Below, piece by piece: positions 8,714 to 17,231 of a stretch of DNA of 64,000 nucleotides. The notes under the pieces were generated by a model. That model was not told the origin of the DNA. It searched no databases and saw only the letters and a program-made list of their open reading frames with translations. The stretch is from NCBI GenBank assembly GCA_007713455.1, contig VMRT01000013.1, positions 122,931-186,930 of the forward strand, written 5' to 3'. Position numbers and translations under genes: made by a program. The DNA comes from Pseudomonas sp. Lineage in GTDB: Bacteria; Pseudomonadota; Gammaproteobacteria; Pseudomonadales; Pseudomonadaceae. How positions within the stretch are numbered: the stretch's first letter is position 1; every line of letters begins with the position of its first letter.

Positions 8714-9784
8714 ATGTCTCATCACACACTTCTCACAACGCCGCGCGGCCGCGGCACGGCAATCAACCCCGACAACCGCTTCGCCCCGACTCGCAGTGAG
8801 GCGTATGACGACGGCTGGGAACAGGACGTACCGGCGACGCGCGCCACCGAAGTACGGTTCGAGACGGCCAAGACCGTGCTCACCCGCAACCAGTCGCCGG
8901 ACGTGGGCTTCGACCGTTCAGTCAATCCCTATCGGGGCTGTGAGCACGGTTGTATCTACTGTTTCGCGCGGCCCAGCCACGCGTACTGGGACATGTCACC
9001 GGGTATCGATTTCGAGACGCGGCTGATTGCCAAGACCAACCTCGCCGAACGTCTTGAGCAGGAGCTGAGCAAGCCCGGTTACGTGCCGCAGCCCATCGCG
9101 CTAGGGGTGAATACCGATGCCTATCAGCCGCTCGAGCGCGAACAACGATTGACGCGCCAGGCACTGGAAATTCTGCTGCGTTTCAAACATCCGGTGCACA
9201 TCATCACCAAGGGCTCGCTGGTGCTGCGTGACCTCGATCTGCTGGTGCCGCTGGCCGAGCAGCGCCTGGTCAGCGTCTCGGTTAGCCTGACCACGCTGGA
9301 CGACGAGCTCAAGCGCATCATGGAGCCGCGCGCGGCGTCGCCCTCGGCGCGACTGCGGGTGTTGCGCAGCCTGCACGAAGCGGGCGTGCCGGTAAGTGTG
9401 ATGTGCGCGCCGATGATTCCGATGATCAATGACATGGAGCTGGAGCGCATGCTCGCGGCGGCGCGTGATGCCGGCGCCCGTTCGGCTGGCTACGTGATGC
9501 TGCGCCTGCCCCATGAGGTCGCAACGTTATTCGATGAGTGGCTACAAGAACATTTTCCGCAGCGTGCCGCTCATGTCATGAGCCTGGTGCGCCAGTCACG
9601 CGGCGGCAAGGAGTACGACAGCCGCTTTGGCAGCCGCATGCGCGGCGAGGGCCAATTCGCCGAGCTGCTCGGCCAGCGCTTTCAGCTGGCTTGCCGACGT
9701 CTGGGCTACAACCGCCGCGAGCAGAACTTCGGCCTGGATTGCAGCCGCTTCGCGCCGCCAGGTCAGCAGATGAACTTGCTTTAA
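8714..9784 (+). CDS. PA0069-family radical SAM protein
   Basis: 356-residue radical SAM enzyme. The iron-sulfur cluster motif is C-x3-C-x2-C at residues 76, 80 and 83 (GCEHGCIYC), preceded by NPYRGC. The family is related to spore photoproduct lyase-like proteins (SplB superfamily), but the reaction is unknown. The SOS box directly upstream points to a role in the response to DNA damage; from memory, the P. aeruginosa homolog PA0069 belongs to the LexA regulon. No partner gene is co-oriented immediately downstream. Confidence 0.88.
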   Translation: MSHHTLLTTPRGRGTAINPDNRFAPTRSEAYDDGWEQDVPATRATEVRFETAKTVLTRNQSPDVGFDRSVNPYRGCEHGCIYCFARPSHAYWDMSPGIDFETRLIAKTNLAERLEQELSKPGYVPQPIALGVNTDAYQPLEREQRLTRQALEILLRFKHPVHIITKGSLVLRDLDLLVPLAEQRLVSVSVSLTTLDDELKRIMEPRAASPSARLRVLRSLHEAGVPVSVMCAPMIPMINDMELERMLAAARDAGARSAGYVMLRLPHEVATLFDEWLQEHFPQRAAHVMSLVRQSRGGKEYDSRFGSRMRGEGQFAELLGQRFQLACRRLGYNRREQNFGLDCSRFAPPGQQMNLL

Positions 9785-9951
9785 ACGCCAGCTTTTAACC
9801 TTGACCGAACGCGCATAAGCAAGCAGCAGCGTTGTTTCGGTGGATTTTGGATAACCCGAATGTGCGAATACAGCGGCGCTGGGCTAGCCTGAATTGTCTG
9901 GCCGCCACGCTCGAAGACGGTGGCCGATCTGACTTCGGAGGAAATATCGCG

Positions 9952-10539
9952 ATGCCTGGCAATTTGAAGCTGTACCACGCTCCTGGCTCTTTTTCGTCGC
10001 GCATTGTCTGGCTTCTGGAAGAGCTGGGCGCTGATTATGAGCTTCAGGTCGTAAGTGATCCGAACGTGGGCGATGGCGAAGCGGACCCCCGTAATCCTCA
10101 CCCGCACGGCTTTACTCCGGCGCTGGAGCATGGCGGCCAGGTGATCAGCGAGACCGGAGCCGTTGCGCTGTATCTCACGGACCTATTTCCACAATCCAGG
10201 ATTGGCGTGCCGGTCGGCGACCCCCTGCGGGCGCGCTATATAACCTGGCTGTTCTATCAGGTCGGGTTGACCGAACCGTTGATTTACATGAAGGGCAACC
10301 AGGCCTTGGAGCGAGATGCGGCCATGGCACGCCTTTACCAAGCGATGATGAGCCATATCGAGGAGGCTTTGGGTCACGGCCCGTACATTCTCGGCGAGCG
10401 CTTCACAGCAGTGGATATCCTCTATATGAGCCTATTCGAGCACGCCCGCCCGCTGCTGGGTGAAAGCGCAGTGATCGATGTTTATCTGAGCCGAGCGGAC
10501 CGTCCCGCACGACGCCGCGCGAAAGCTAAAGCCGGCTGA
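9952..10539 (+). CDS. Glutathione S-transferase family protein
   Basis: 195 residues. The N-terminal thioredoxin-fold domain (KLYHAPGSFSSRIVWLLEEL, then the cis-proline region FTPALEHGG and the gamma-Glu-binding ISETGAVALYL) is typical of GSTs. The C-terminal helical domain has the GPYILGERFTAVDILYMSL motif. The substrate is unknown. I chose ATG 9952 because CGGAGGA lies 9 bases upstream; an in-frame extension to 9832 adds 40 residues with no homology. It stands alone. Confidence 0.87.
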   Translation: MPGNLKLYHAPGSFSSRIVWLLEELGADYELQVVSDPNVGDGEADPRNPHPHGFTPALEHGGQVISETGAVALYLTDLFPQSRIGVPVGDPLRARYITWLFYQVGLTEPLIYMKGNQALERDAAMARLYQAMMSHIEEALGHGPYILGERFTAVDILYMSLFEHARPLLGESAVIDVYLSRADRPARRRAKAKAG

Positions 10540-10773
10540 AGTTGGCGCTACAGCCGCCGCGTTCCTGGGCCTGCCGACATGGAAGCCAGACGACGAACGC
10601 CGCCGATGTTTTGGCTGCGGCTACAGTTTTACAGCATCATTTTTCGCTAACGTAACTGGCCGCGATTTTCAAAGCACTGCGCCCTATTGCCACGGAACTA
10701 TCCCCAGCAGGCAACGTACCAATCTGAGTCCAGCGGCGCCTCCATGCGCCGCATTCTTGGTGTTGGAGGCAAC

Positions 10774-11037
10774 GTGGAGTGGATTGATCTGGTGCAATGG
10801 CCCGCCATGGTGGTCACGGTAATCGCTGCGTGGCTCATCGGCTCCCTGCAACCACGTCGACGTACCGTCGGCTTCTGGTGCTTCTTGTTGAGTAACGTTC
10901 TGTGGGTGGTATGGGGCTGGCACGCCGAGGCGTGGGCGCTGATCACCCTGCAGGTCTGCCTGGCGCTGATGAACCTGCGTGGGGTGAAGAAGAACGATGC
11001 CCCCACACAGCCCGAGCCAGACGCGCCCCGCGCTTAA
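10774..11037 (+). CDS. Small three-helix membrane protein of unknown function
   Basis: 87 residues with three hydrophobic segments (about 5-22, 31-50 and 54-70) and a charged C-terminal tail (KKNDAPTQPEPDAPRA). The three-helix layout is reminiscent of half-transporter proteins (SemiSWEET or PnuC-like), but I cannot assign it. The start is GTG 10774, with TTGGAGGC six bases before it; the longer in-frame ATG starts upstream (10687, 10744) lack such a site. It precedes the cox cluster but is separated by 232 bp. Confidence 0.7.
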   Translation: MEWIDLVQWPAMVVTVIAAWLIGSLQPRRRTVGFWCFLLSNVLWVVWGWHAEAWALITLQVCLALMNLRGVKKNDAPTQPEPDAPRA

Positions 11038-11038
11038 A

Positions 11039-11066
11039 TTGCCAGAGTGGGATCGCTGTCTATACT
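11039..11066 (+). promoter_or_regulatory. Candidate sigma-70 promoter of the cox cluster
   Basis: TTGCCA at 11039-11044 and TATACT at 11061-11066 are separated by 16 bp. It lies about 200 bp before coxB and begins at the stop of the preceding small membrane protein gene. The long leader that would result is unusual, so another promoter nearer to coxB cannot be excluded. Confidence 0.4.
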
Positions 11067-11269
11067 CCGAATCGTAGGCGTACCTGATTGAGTTCCGACT
11101 GCGCGTGCAAGCGTCCATGTCGCCAGCGAGCGTTTCGCGGGTGGCGTTGGGCAGAATCGGACCGATCGAAAACGTAGCTGGCATGACGGGAATGGTTTCC
11201 CCGGCCAGCCGATTTTCGGCGGTGCGATGGCGGTCGGCGGGATAACAAGAATCATAAGGGGAACCCGCA

Positions 11270-12403
11270 ATGTCTCGACATCCATGCATCTGGATGGGGC
11301 TTGGGCTTTCGGCAATATTTGGCCAGGCCCAGGCGGCCTGGGACGTGAACATGCGCTCCGGCGCCACCGACGTCAGCCGTTCGGTGTTCGATCTGCACAT
11401 GACGATCTTCTGGATCTGTGTGGTCATCGGCGTGCTGGTATTCGGCGTGATGATCTGGTCGATGGTCGCGCACCGCCGCTCCAAGCGTCAGCATTCCGCT
11501 CACTTCCACGAAAACACCCGCGTCGAGGTGCTCTGGACGGTCATCCCGCTACTGATCCTGGTGGGCATGGCGATCCCGGCGACGCGCACGCTGATCCACA
11601 TCTACGACTCCAGCGAATCGGACGTCGACGTGCAGATCACCGGCTACCAGTGGAAATGGCACTACAAGTATCTGGGCGAGGACGTGGAGTTCTTCAGCAA
11701 CCTCACCACGCCGCGCGAGCAGATCAACAACCAGGCGCCCAAGGGCGAGAACTACCTGCTGGAAGTCGACGAGCCGCTGGTGATTCCCGCCGGCGCCAAG
11801 GTGCGCTTCCTGATCACCGCGGCAGACGTCATCCACTCCTGGTGGGTGCCGGATCTGGCGGTGAAGAAGGACGCCATTCCCGGCTTTATCAACGAATCCT
11901 GGACCCGCGTCGAAGAGCCCGGCATCTACCGCGGCCAGTGCACCGAGCTGTGCGGCAAGGACCACGGCTTCATGCCGGTGGTGGTGGAGGTCAAGTCCGC
12001 CGAGGACTACGCCGCCTGGCTCGGCGAGAAGAAAGCAGAGGCCGCCAAGGTGGCCGAACTGACCAGCAAGGACTGGACGCTGGCGGAACTCACCGAACGC
12101 GGCGAGAAGATCTACCAGACCTCGTGCGCGTCCTGTCACCAGGTCGGCGGCGAAGGCATCCCGCCGATGTTCCCGGCCCTCAAGGGCTCGGCTATCGCCA
12201 CCGGCGATATCGAGGCGCACATCAACATCGTCGTCAACGGCAAGCCGGGCACCGCCATGGCGGCCTTCGGCAAGCAGCTGTCGGAAGTCGACCTGGCCGC
12301 GGTCATCACCTACGAGCGCAACGCCTGGGGCAACGAGACCGGCGAAATGGTCACGCCGAAAGACGTGCTCGACTTCAAACAGGCCGAAGAAGCCACCCAG
12401 TAA
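11270..12403 (+). CDS. coxB: Cytochrome c oxidase subunit II with fused cytochrome c domain
   Basis: Subunit II of the aa3-type terminal oxidase; it accepts electrons from cytochrome c through the CuA centre. 377 residues: signal peptide (to about 22), two membrane helices (about 38-65 and 82-105), a cupredoxin domain with CuA ligands (His in ADVIHSWW and the CTELCGKDHGFM segment near 225), then a C-terminal c-type heme domain with CASCH at 286-290. The fused heme domain marks a caa3-like oxidase. An AAGGGGA ribosome-binding site precedes the ATG. It is the first gene of coxB-coxA-cox11-coxC. Confidence 0.95.
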   Translation: MSRHPCIWMGLGLSAIFGQAQAAWDVNMRSGATDVSRSVFDLHMTIFWICVVIGVLVFGVMIWSMVAHRRSKRQHSAHFHENTRVEVLWTVIPLLILVGMAIPATRTLIHIYDSSESDVDVQITGYQWKWHYKYLGEDVEFFSNLTTPREQINNQAPKGENYLLEVDEPLVIPAGAKVRFLITAADVIHSWWVPDLAVKKDAIPGFINESWTRVEEPGIYRGQCTELCGKDHGFMPVVVEVKSAEDYAAWLGEKKAEAAKVAELTSKDWTLAELTERGEKIYQTSCASCHQVGGEGIPPMFPALKGSAIATGDIEAHINIVVNGKPGTAMAAFGKQLSEVDLAAVITYERNAWGNETGEMVTPKDVLDFKQAEEATQ

Positions 12404-12415
12404 GAGGATTCGGTG

Positions 12416-14053
12416 ATGAGTGCAGTGATCGACGATCATGGTCATGCCGGACATGACCACCACCACGGCCCGGCCAAGGGTCTCTCGCGCTGGCTGCTGA
12501 CCACCAATCACAAGGACATCGGTTCGATGTACCTGTGGTTCAGCTTCTGCGCCTTCCTGCTCGGCGGCTCGATGGCCATGGTGATCCGCGCCGAGCTGTT
12601 CCAGCCGGGCCTGCAGATCGTGCAGCCGGAATTCTTCAACCAGATGACCACCATGCACGGCCTGATCATGGTGTTCGGCGCAGTAATGCCGGCCTTCGTC
12701 GGCCTGGCCAACTGGATGATCCCGCTGATGATCGGCGCGCCGGACATGGCGCTGCCACGGATGAACAACTTCAGCTTCTGGCTGCTGCCGGCGGCCTTCG
12801 GCCTGCTGGTCTCGACGCTGTTCATGGAAGGCGGCGGGCCGAACTTCGGCTGGACCTTCTATGCGCCGCTGTCGACGACCTACGCGCCGGAGTCGGTGAC
12901 CTTCTTCATCTTTGCCATCCACCTGATGGGTATCAGCTCGATCATGGGCGCGATCAACGTGATCGCCACCATCCTCAACCTGCGCGCCCCGGGCATGACG
13001 CTGATGAAGATGCCGCTGTTCGTCTGGACCTGGCTGATCACCGCCTTCCTCTTGATCGCGGTGATGCCGGTGCTGGCGGGCGTGGTGACCATGATGCTGA
13101 TGGACATCCACTTCGGCACCAGCTTCTTCAGCGCGGCCGGTGGCGGCGACCCGGTGCTGTTCCAGCACGTGTTCTGGTTCTTCGGCCATCCCGAGGTGTA
13201 CATCATGATCCTGCCGGCCTTCGGCGCGGTCAGCTCGATCATCCCGGCGTTCAGCCGCAAGCCGCTGTTCGGCTACACCTCGATGGTCTATGCCACCGGG
13301 GCGATCGCCTTCCTCTCCTTCATCGTCTGGGCGCACCACATGTTCACCGTCGGCATCCCGCTGACCGGCGAGCTGTTCTTCATGTACGCCACCATGCTGA
13401 TCGCCGTGCCCACCGGAGTGAAGGTGTTCAACTGGGTATCGACGATGTGGCGCGGCTCGCTGACATTCGAGGCGCCGATGCTGTTCGCGGTGGCCTTCGT
13501 CATCCTCTTCACCATCGGCGGCTTTTCCGGATTGATGCTGGCCATCGCCCCGGCCGACTTCCAGTACCACGACACCTACTTCGTGGTGGCGCACTTCCAC
13601 TACGTGCTGGTGCCGGGAGCGATCTTCGGCATCTTCGCCTCGGCCTACTACTGGCTGCCGAAGTGGACCGGGCACATGTACGACGAGACGCTGGCCAAGC
13701 TGCATTTCTGGATGAGCTTCATCGGCATGAACCTGGCGTTCTTCCCGATGCACTTCGTCGGCCTGGCCGGCATGCCGCGGCGCATCCCCGACTACAACAT
13801 GATGTTCGCCAACTTCAACATGGTCTCCAGCGTCGGTGCCTTCATGTTCGGCGCCACCCAGCTGCTGTTCCTGTTCATCGTCATCAAGTGCATCCGCGGC
13901 GGCGAGCCGGCACCAGCCAAGCCTTGGGACGGCGCCGAGGGGCTGGAATGGAGCGTGCCATCGCCGGCGCCCTACCATACCTTCCAGACACCACCGGACA
14001 TGAGCGATGTGCACGAGCACCGCAAGGGCACTGGCGGGGAGCTGACGCCGTGA
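12416..14053 (+). CDS. coxA: Cytochrome c oxidase subunit I
   Basis: Catalytic heme-copper subunit (545 residues, twelve helices). Heme and CuB ligands are visible: TMHGLIMVFG (heme a His), WFFGHPEVYI (His and cross-linked Tyr), VWAHHMFTVG (CuB histidines) and VVAHFHYVL (heme a and a3 histidines). The EVYI motif marks a type A (mitochondrial-like) oxidase. The N-terminus has a His-rich stretch (HGHAGHDHHHG). AAGAGGA lies 7 bases before ATG 12416; a GTG at 12413 is an alternative. Confidence 0.96.
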   Translation: MSAVIDDHGHAGHDHHHGPAKGLSRWLLTTNHKDIGSMYLWFSFCAFLLGGSMAMVIRAELFQPGLQIVQPEFFNQMTTMHGLIMVFGAVMPAFVGLANWMIPLMIGAPDMALPRMNNFSFWLLPAAFGLLVSTLFMEGGGPNFGWTFYAPLSTTYAPESVTFFIFAIHLMGISSIMGAINVIATILNLRAPGMTLMKMPLFVWTWLITAFLLIAVMPVLAGVVTMMLMDIHFGTSFFSAAGGGDPVLFQHVFWFFGHPEVYIMILPAFGAVSSIIPAFSRKPLFGYTSMVYATGAIAFLSFIVWAHHMFTVGIPLTGELFFMYATMLIAVPTGVKVFNWVSTMWRGSLTFEAPMLFAVAFVILFTIGGFSGLMLAIAPADFQYHDTYFVVAHFHYVLVPGAIFGIFASAYYWLPKWTGHMYDETLAKLHFWMSFIGMNLAFFPMHFVGLAGMPRRIPDYNMMFANFNMVSSVGAFMFGATQLLFLFIVIKCIRGGEPAPAKPWDGAEGLEWSVPSPAPYHTFQTPPDMSDVHEHRKGTGGELTP

Positions 14054-14145
14054 GCAGGCAACAGGGCGTCGCTGGCAGGCCCGGCCGGGTCTGCCAGGTC
14101 GACCGCGAAAAGGCCCGCTCCCACCAAACGGGGAGGCTCTCATGA
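14050..14145 (+). CDS. Possible 31-codon ORF bridging coxA and cox11
   Basis: A GTG overlapping the coxA stop (GTGA) opens a 31-codon frame whose own stop overlaps the cox11 start (ATGA). GGGGAG lies about 8 bases upstream of the GTG. The peptide is basic and has no membrane segment, so it is not the small membrane assembly protein found here in some relatives. It could serve only for translational coupling, or be chance. Confidence 0.22.
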   Translation: MSRQQGVAGRPGRVCQVDREKARSHQTGRLS

Positions 14146-14717
14146 ACGAGTCCCTGCCCACCCGACGCCTGGTCCGCCGCCTGCTGTTCGTCGTGGTCGG
14201 CATGTTTGGTTTCGGGTTCTTGCTGGTGCCGATCTACGACGTCATGTGCCAGGCGTTCGGCATCAACGGCAAGACCGCCGGCGCCTACACCGGCTCGCAG
14301 AGCGCCGACGCGGCGCGGGCGGTGCGGGTGCAGTTCCTCGCCACCAACGCCGCCGGCATGCGCTGGGAGTTCGGCCCGCTGGCCGACCAGCTCAACGTGC
14401 ACCCGGGCGCCAGCCAGGAGATTCGGTTCGTCGCCTACAACCCGACCGACAAGCCGATGACCGCCCAGGCGATCCCCAGCGTCTCGCCGTCGCGGGCGGC
14501 GGCCTACTTCCACAAGACCGAATGCTTCTGCTTCACCCAGCAGGTGCTGCAACCGGGCGAGCGCATCGAAATGCCGGTGCGCTTCATCGTCGATCGCGAC
14601 CTGCCCGCCGACGTGCACAACCTGACCCTTGCCTACACGCTGTTCGACATCACGTCCCGCCAGCCGCCGGTGGCCGTCAACGCCACATCGGCCCCGGCCA
14701 AGGAGAGTCTGCAATGA
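14142..14717 (+). CDS. ctaG: Cytochrome c oxidase assembly protein Cox11 (CtaG)
   Basis: Copper chaperone that delivers copper to the CuB site of subunit I. 191 residues: one N-terminal membrane helix (about 10-32) and a periplasmic immunoglobulin-like domain. The copper-binding motif CFCF is present (TECFCFTQQ, about residues 127-130). GGGGAGG precedes the ATG, and the stop overlaps the coxC start by four bases (ATGA). It corresponds to PA0107. Confidence 0.94.
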   Translation: MNESLPTRRLVRRLLFVVVGMFGFGFLLVPIYDVMCQAFGINGKTAGAYTGSQSADAARAVRVQFLATNAAGMRWEFGPLADQLNVHPGASQEIRFVAYNPTDKPMTAQAIPSVSPSRAAAYFHKTECFCFTQQVLQPGERIEMPVRFIVDRDLPADVHNLTLAYTLFDITSRQPPVAVNATSAPAKESLQ

Positions 14718-15610
14718 GCCAACAGACCACCCACGAGCAGTATTACGTTCCTGATCAGAGCAAATGGCCGATCATCGCCACCATCGCCCTGCTGGTCACC
14801 TTCTACGGCCTGGGCAGCTGGTTCAACGACCTGAAAGCCGGGCGTGACGAGTCCAGCGGGCCGATGATCTTCTTCGTCGGCGCGCTGCTGATCGCCTACA
14901 TGATGTTCGGCTGGTTCGGCGCTGTGGTGAAAGAAAGCCGCGCCGGGCTGTACAGCGCACAGATGGACCGCTCGTTCCGCTGGGGCATGAGCTGGTTCAT
15001 CTTCTCGGAGGTGATGTTCTTCCTCGCCTTCTTCGGCGCGCTGTTCTACATCCGCTACTGGGCCGGCCCCTGGCTGGCCGGCGAAGGCGACAAGGGCATC
15101 AGCAACATGCTCTGGCCCGGCTTCGAATACACCTGGCCGCTGCTCAACACCCCAGATCCCAAGCTCTATCCGGCACCGGAAGGCACCATCAGTGCCTGGG
15201 GCCTGCCGCTGATCAACACCATCCTGCTGGTCAGCTCCAGCTTCACCCTGACCTGGGCGCACCATGCGCTGCGCAAGAACAATCGCCAGCACCTGAAGAT
15301 CGGCCTGGCGCTGACCGTGCTGCTCGGCGCCGCGTTCCTGGTCCTGCAGATCGAGGAGTACGTGCATGCCTACACCGAACTGGGGCTGACCCTGGGCTCG
15401 GGCATCTATGGCGCAACCTTCTTCATGCTCACCGGCTTTCACGGCGCCCACGTGACCATGGGCGCGATCATCCTCACGGTGATGCTGGTGCGCATCCTGC
15501 GCGGGCATTTCAGCCCGGAACAACACTTCGGTTTCGAGGCAGCGGCCTGGTACTGGCACTTCGTCGACGTGGTGTGGATCGCGTTGTTCGTCTTCGTCTA
15601 TGTGATCTAG
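14714..15610 (+). CDS. coxC: Cytochrome c oxidase subunit III
   Basis: 298-residue integral membrane subunit with about seven helices, part of the aa3 oxidase core. Conserved segments include FSEVMFFLAFFGALFYIRYW, the LQIEEY helix and the C-terminal AAWYWHFVDVVWIALFVFVYV. The start overlaps the cox11 stop (ATGA). It is the last plus-strand gene before the small opposite-strand DUF2909 gene. Confidence 0.95.
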   Translation: MSQQTTHEQYYVPDQSKWPIIATIALLVTFYGLGSWFNDLKAGRDESSGPMIFFVGALLIAYMMFGWFGAVVKESRAGLYSAQMDRSFRWGMSWFIFSEVMFFLAFFGALFYIRYWAGPWLAGEGDKGISNMLWPGFEYTWPLLNTPDPKLYPAPEGTISAWGLPLINTILLVSSSFTLTWAHHALRKNNRQHLKIGLALTVLLGAAFLVLQIEEYVHAYTELGLTLGSGIYGATFFMLTGFHGAHVTMGAIILTVMLVRILRGHFSPEQHFGFEAAAWYWHFVDVVWIALFVFVYVI

Positions 15611-15614
15611 CGAA

Positions 15615-15818
15615 TCAGAAACCAAAGGCGGGGCGCAGCTGCCCCGTATAGAAACCCCAGCCGATCAGCGCAACGGTCAGTGCGCTGAGGCTGACCCGGA
15701 TGAACAGGGCCGTGATCACGCGGGAGGTGCGGCCCTCGTCCCTGACCAGGAAGAACAACCCACTGAACAGACTGACCAGCGTGGCCACTAACAACAGAAC
15801 GATCGCCGCCTTGAGCAT
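15615..15818 (-). CDS. DUF2909 twin-transmembrane protein
   Basis: 67-residue protein with two membrane helices (MLKAAIVLLLVATLVSLFSGLFFL and ALFIRVSLSALTVALIGWGFY) joined by a short charged loop (RDEGRTSR). It corresponds in position, orientation and size to PA0109 of P. aeruginosa. The function is unknown; its fixed place inside the oxidase assembly cluster suggests a link to oxidase biogenesis. It runs against its neighbours and shares a divergent region with the SURF1 gene. Confidence 0.8.
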   Translation of the reverse strand: MLKAAIVLLLVATLVSLFSGLFFLVRDEGRTSRVITALFIRVSLSALTVALIGWGFYTGQLRPAFGF

Positions 15819-15888
15819 GAGCGATTCCACGACAGGGGTATTGGGGGTGGAGTATAGCCAGCCGTATCGACACATCAGGCTGCCGGGC

Positions 15889-16626
15889 ATGAGCGGCTTC
15901 AGGCCGGGGCTGCTGCCTACCCTGCTGGTGCTGGCCATGCTGCCGGTACTGGTCTGGCTGGGCTTCTGGCAGCTGGAGCGCGGCGAACAAAAGCGCGATC
16001 TGCTGGCACGCCAGGAGGCGAGGCAGCAAGCTGCGCCGCTGTCACCGGAGCAGATCGAAAGCAGCGCCCAGCCGGCGTTTTCCCGCGTGCATCTGCAGGG
16101 TCGCTTCGATGCCGAGCACAGCTTCCTGCTCGACAGCCGCACCCGCGACGGCCAGGTTGGCGTAGAGCTGCTGCAGCCCTTTCATGACGAGCTCAGCGAC
16201 CGTTGGGTAATGGTCAACCGCGGCTGGATTCCCTGGCCCGATCGCCGCGTGCCGCCGGCCTTCGACACACCAGCGCAGTCTTTGAAGCTCGCCGCCTGGG
16301 TCTACGTACCGCCAGGAAAGCCGTTCATCTTCAGCCACCGCACGGCCGAGGGCTGGCCGCGCCTGATCAACCACGTCGACATCGAGGCGATGTGGCAGCA
16401 GGCCGGCAGCGAAGGCGTGATCCATGAATTGCGTCTGGAGCCCGGCCCCAGCGCCTACCGCGCCGATTGGGCGATCACCAGCATGCGCCCGTCGCAGCAT
16501 CTGGGCTACGCCGTGCAGTGGTTTGCCATGGCAGCCGCCCTGCTGGCGCTGTTCATCTACTTCGGCGTGCATCAGGCACGGGAGAAGCACAGTGACAACG
16601 ATGAATCCAACCCTTGCCGGCCGTGA
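15889..16626 (+). CDS. SURF1 family cytochrome oxidase biogenesis protein
   Basis: 245 residues with membrane helices at both ends (about 8-28 and 208-228) flanking a periplasmic domain, the SURF1 plan. Signature residues include LGFWQLERGEQK near the N-terminus, WVMVNRGWIP in the middle and HLGYAVQWFAMA at the C-terminal helix. SURF1 helps insert heme a into subunit I. I chose ATG 15889 since the SURF1 N-terminus starts with GFRPGLLPT; upstream frame extension overlaps the DUF2909 gene. It overlaps the next gene by 35 bp. Confidence 0.9.
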   Translation: MSGFRPGLLPTLLVLAMLPVLVWLGFWQLERGEQKRDLLARQEARQQAAPLSPEQIESSAQPAFSRVHLQGRFDAEHSFLLDSRTRDGQVGVELLQPFHDELSDRWVMVNRGWIPWPDRRVPPAFDTPAQSLKLAAWVYVPPGKPFIFSHRTAEGWPRLINHVDIEAMWQQAGSEGVIHELRLEPGPSAYRADWAITSMRPSQHLGYAVQWFAMAAALLALFIYFGVHQAREKHSDNDESNPCRP

Positions 16627-17179
16627 GCCGAAGCGCGGTCGTGGCCGGCTGCAACTGCTGCTGATTCTCGGCGTCGTGCTGGGGCCGATGCTCCTGGCCT
16701 CGGCCATGTATCGCTTCGGCTTCTGGGTTCCGCAGACCCGCAGCTACGACGGCGTGCTGATCGCCAACGGCCAGAACCGCGCAGCCATCGGCGTGACTGC
16801 AGCCGACTCCGAACGGCGCTGGGAGCTGCTGGTCACCGCCCCGCAGGGCTGCGAAACGCAGTGCCAGCAACTGGTCTACCTGGCCCGCCAGATCAATATC
16901 GGCCTGGCTCGCGAAGCCGCCCGCGCCAGCCACGCCCTGGCCAGCGCCACCGATCTGGACGAGGCCTACCAGCAACGCCTGCGGCGCGAGTATCCGCAAT
17001 TGCAACGCCATGGCCTCGACGCCGGCGTGTATGCCCGCAACCCCGAAGCACCGGCCACGCCGCAGCTTTGGATCGTCGATCCGCACGGCAACCTGGTGCT
17101 GCGATACGACGCCGAAGCCGACGGCAAGGCAATCCTCGATGACCTGAAATACCTGCTGAAGATCTCGCAGATCGGCTGA
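16592..17179 (+). CDS. Cytochrome oxidase-associated membrane protein with thioredoxin-like CxxxC
   Basis: 195 residues, matching PA0111 by position. One membrane helix (about 20-40) anchors a periplasmic domain. Residues 77-95 read LLVTAPQGCETQCQQLVYL, with cysteines 87 and 91 spaced C-x3-C as in SCO copper chaperones, and the end (LWIVDPHGNLVLRYDAEADG) resembles the last strands of a thioredoxin fold. I infer a SCO-like or thiol-redox role in CuA assembly. The start is GTG 16592, with GGAG 7 bases upstream; ATG 16601 is the alternative. Confidence 0.75.
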   Translation: MTTMNPTLAGREPKRGRGRLQLLLILGVVLGPMLLASAMYRFGFWVPQTRSYDGVLIANGQNRAAIGVTAADSERRWELLVTAPQGCETQCQQLVYLARQINIGLAREAARASHALASATDLDEAYQQRLRREYPQLQRHGLDAGVYARNPEAPATPQLWIVDPHGNLVLRYDAEADGKAILDDLKYLLKISQIG

Positions 17180-17231
17180 CGCACTCTGCCGCTTCGCTGG
17201 GGTCCCAAACTGGCCGCCCAAGGAGAAACCG

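Noticed and set aside
12535..14145. 536-residue plus-strand frame overlapping coxA
   Set aside because: Out-of-frame shadow of coxA; only its last 31 codons, beyond coxA, are considered separately.
11549..14203. 884-residue open frame antisense to coxB and coxA
   Set aside because: Shadow frame caused by high GC and codon bias of the cox genes; composition is His/Gln/Arg-rich with no domain, and both opposite genes are certain.
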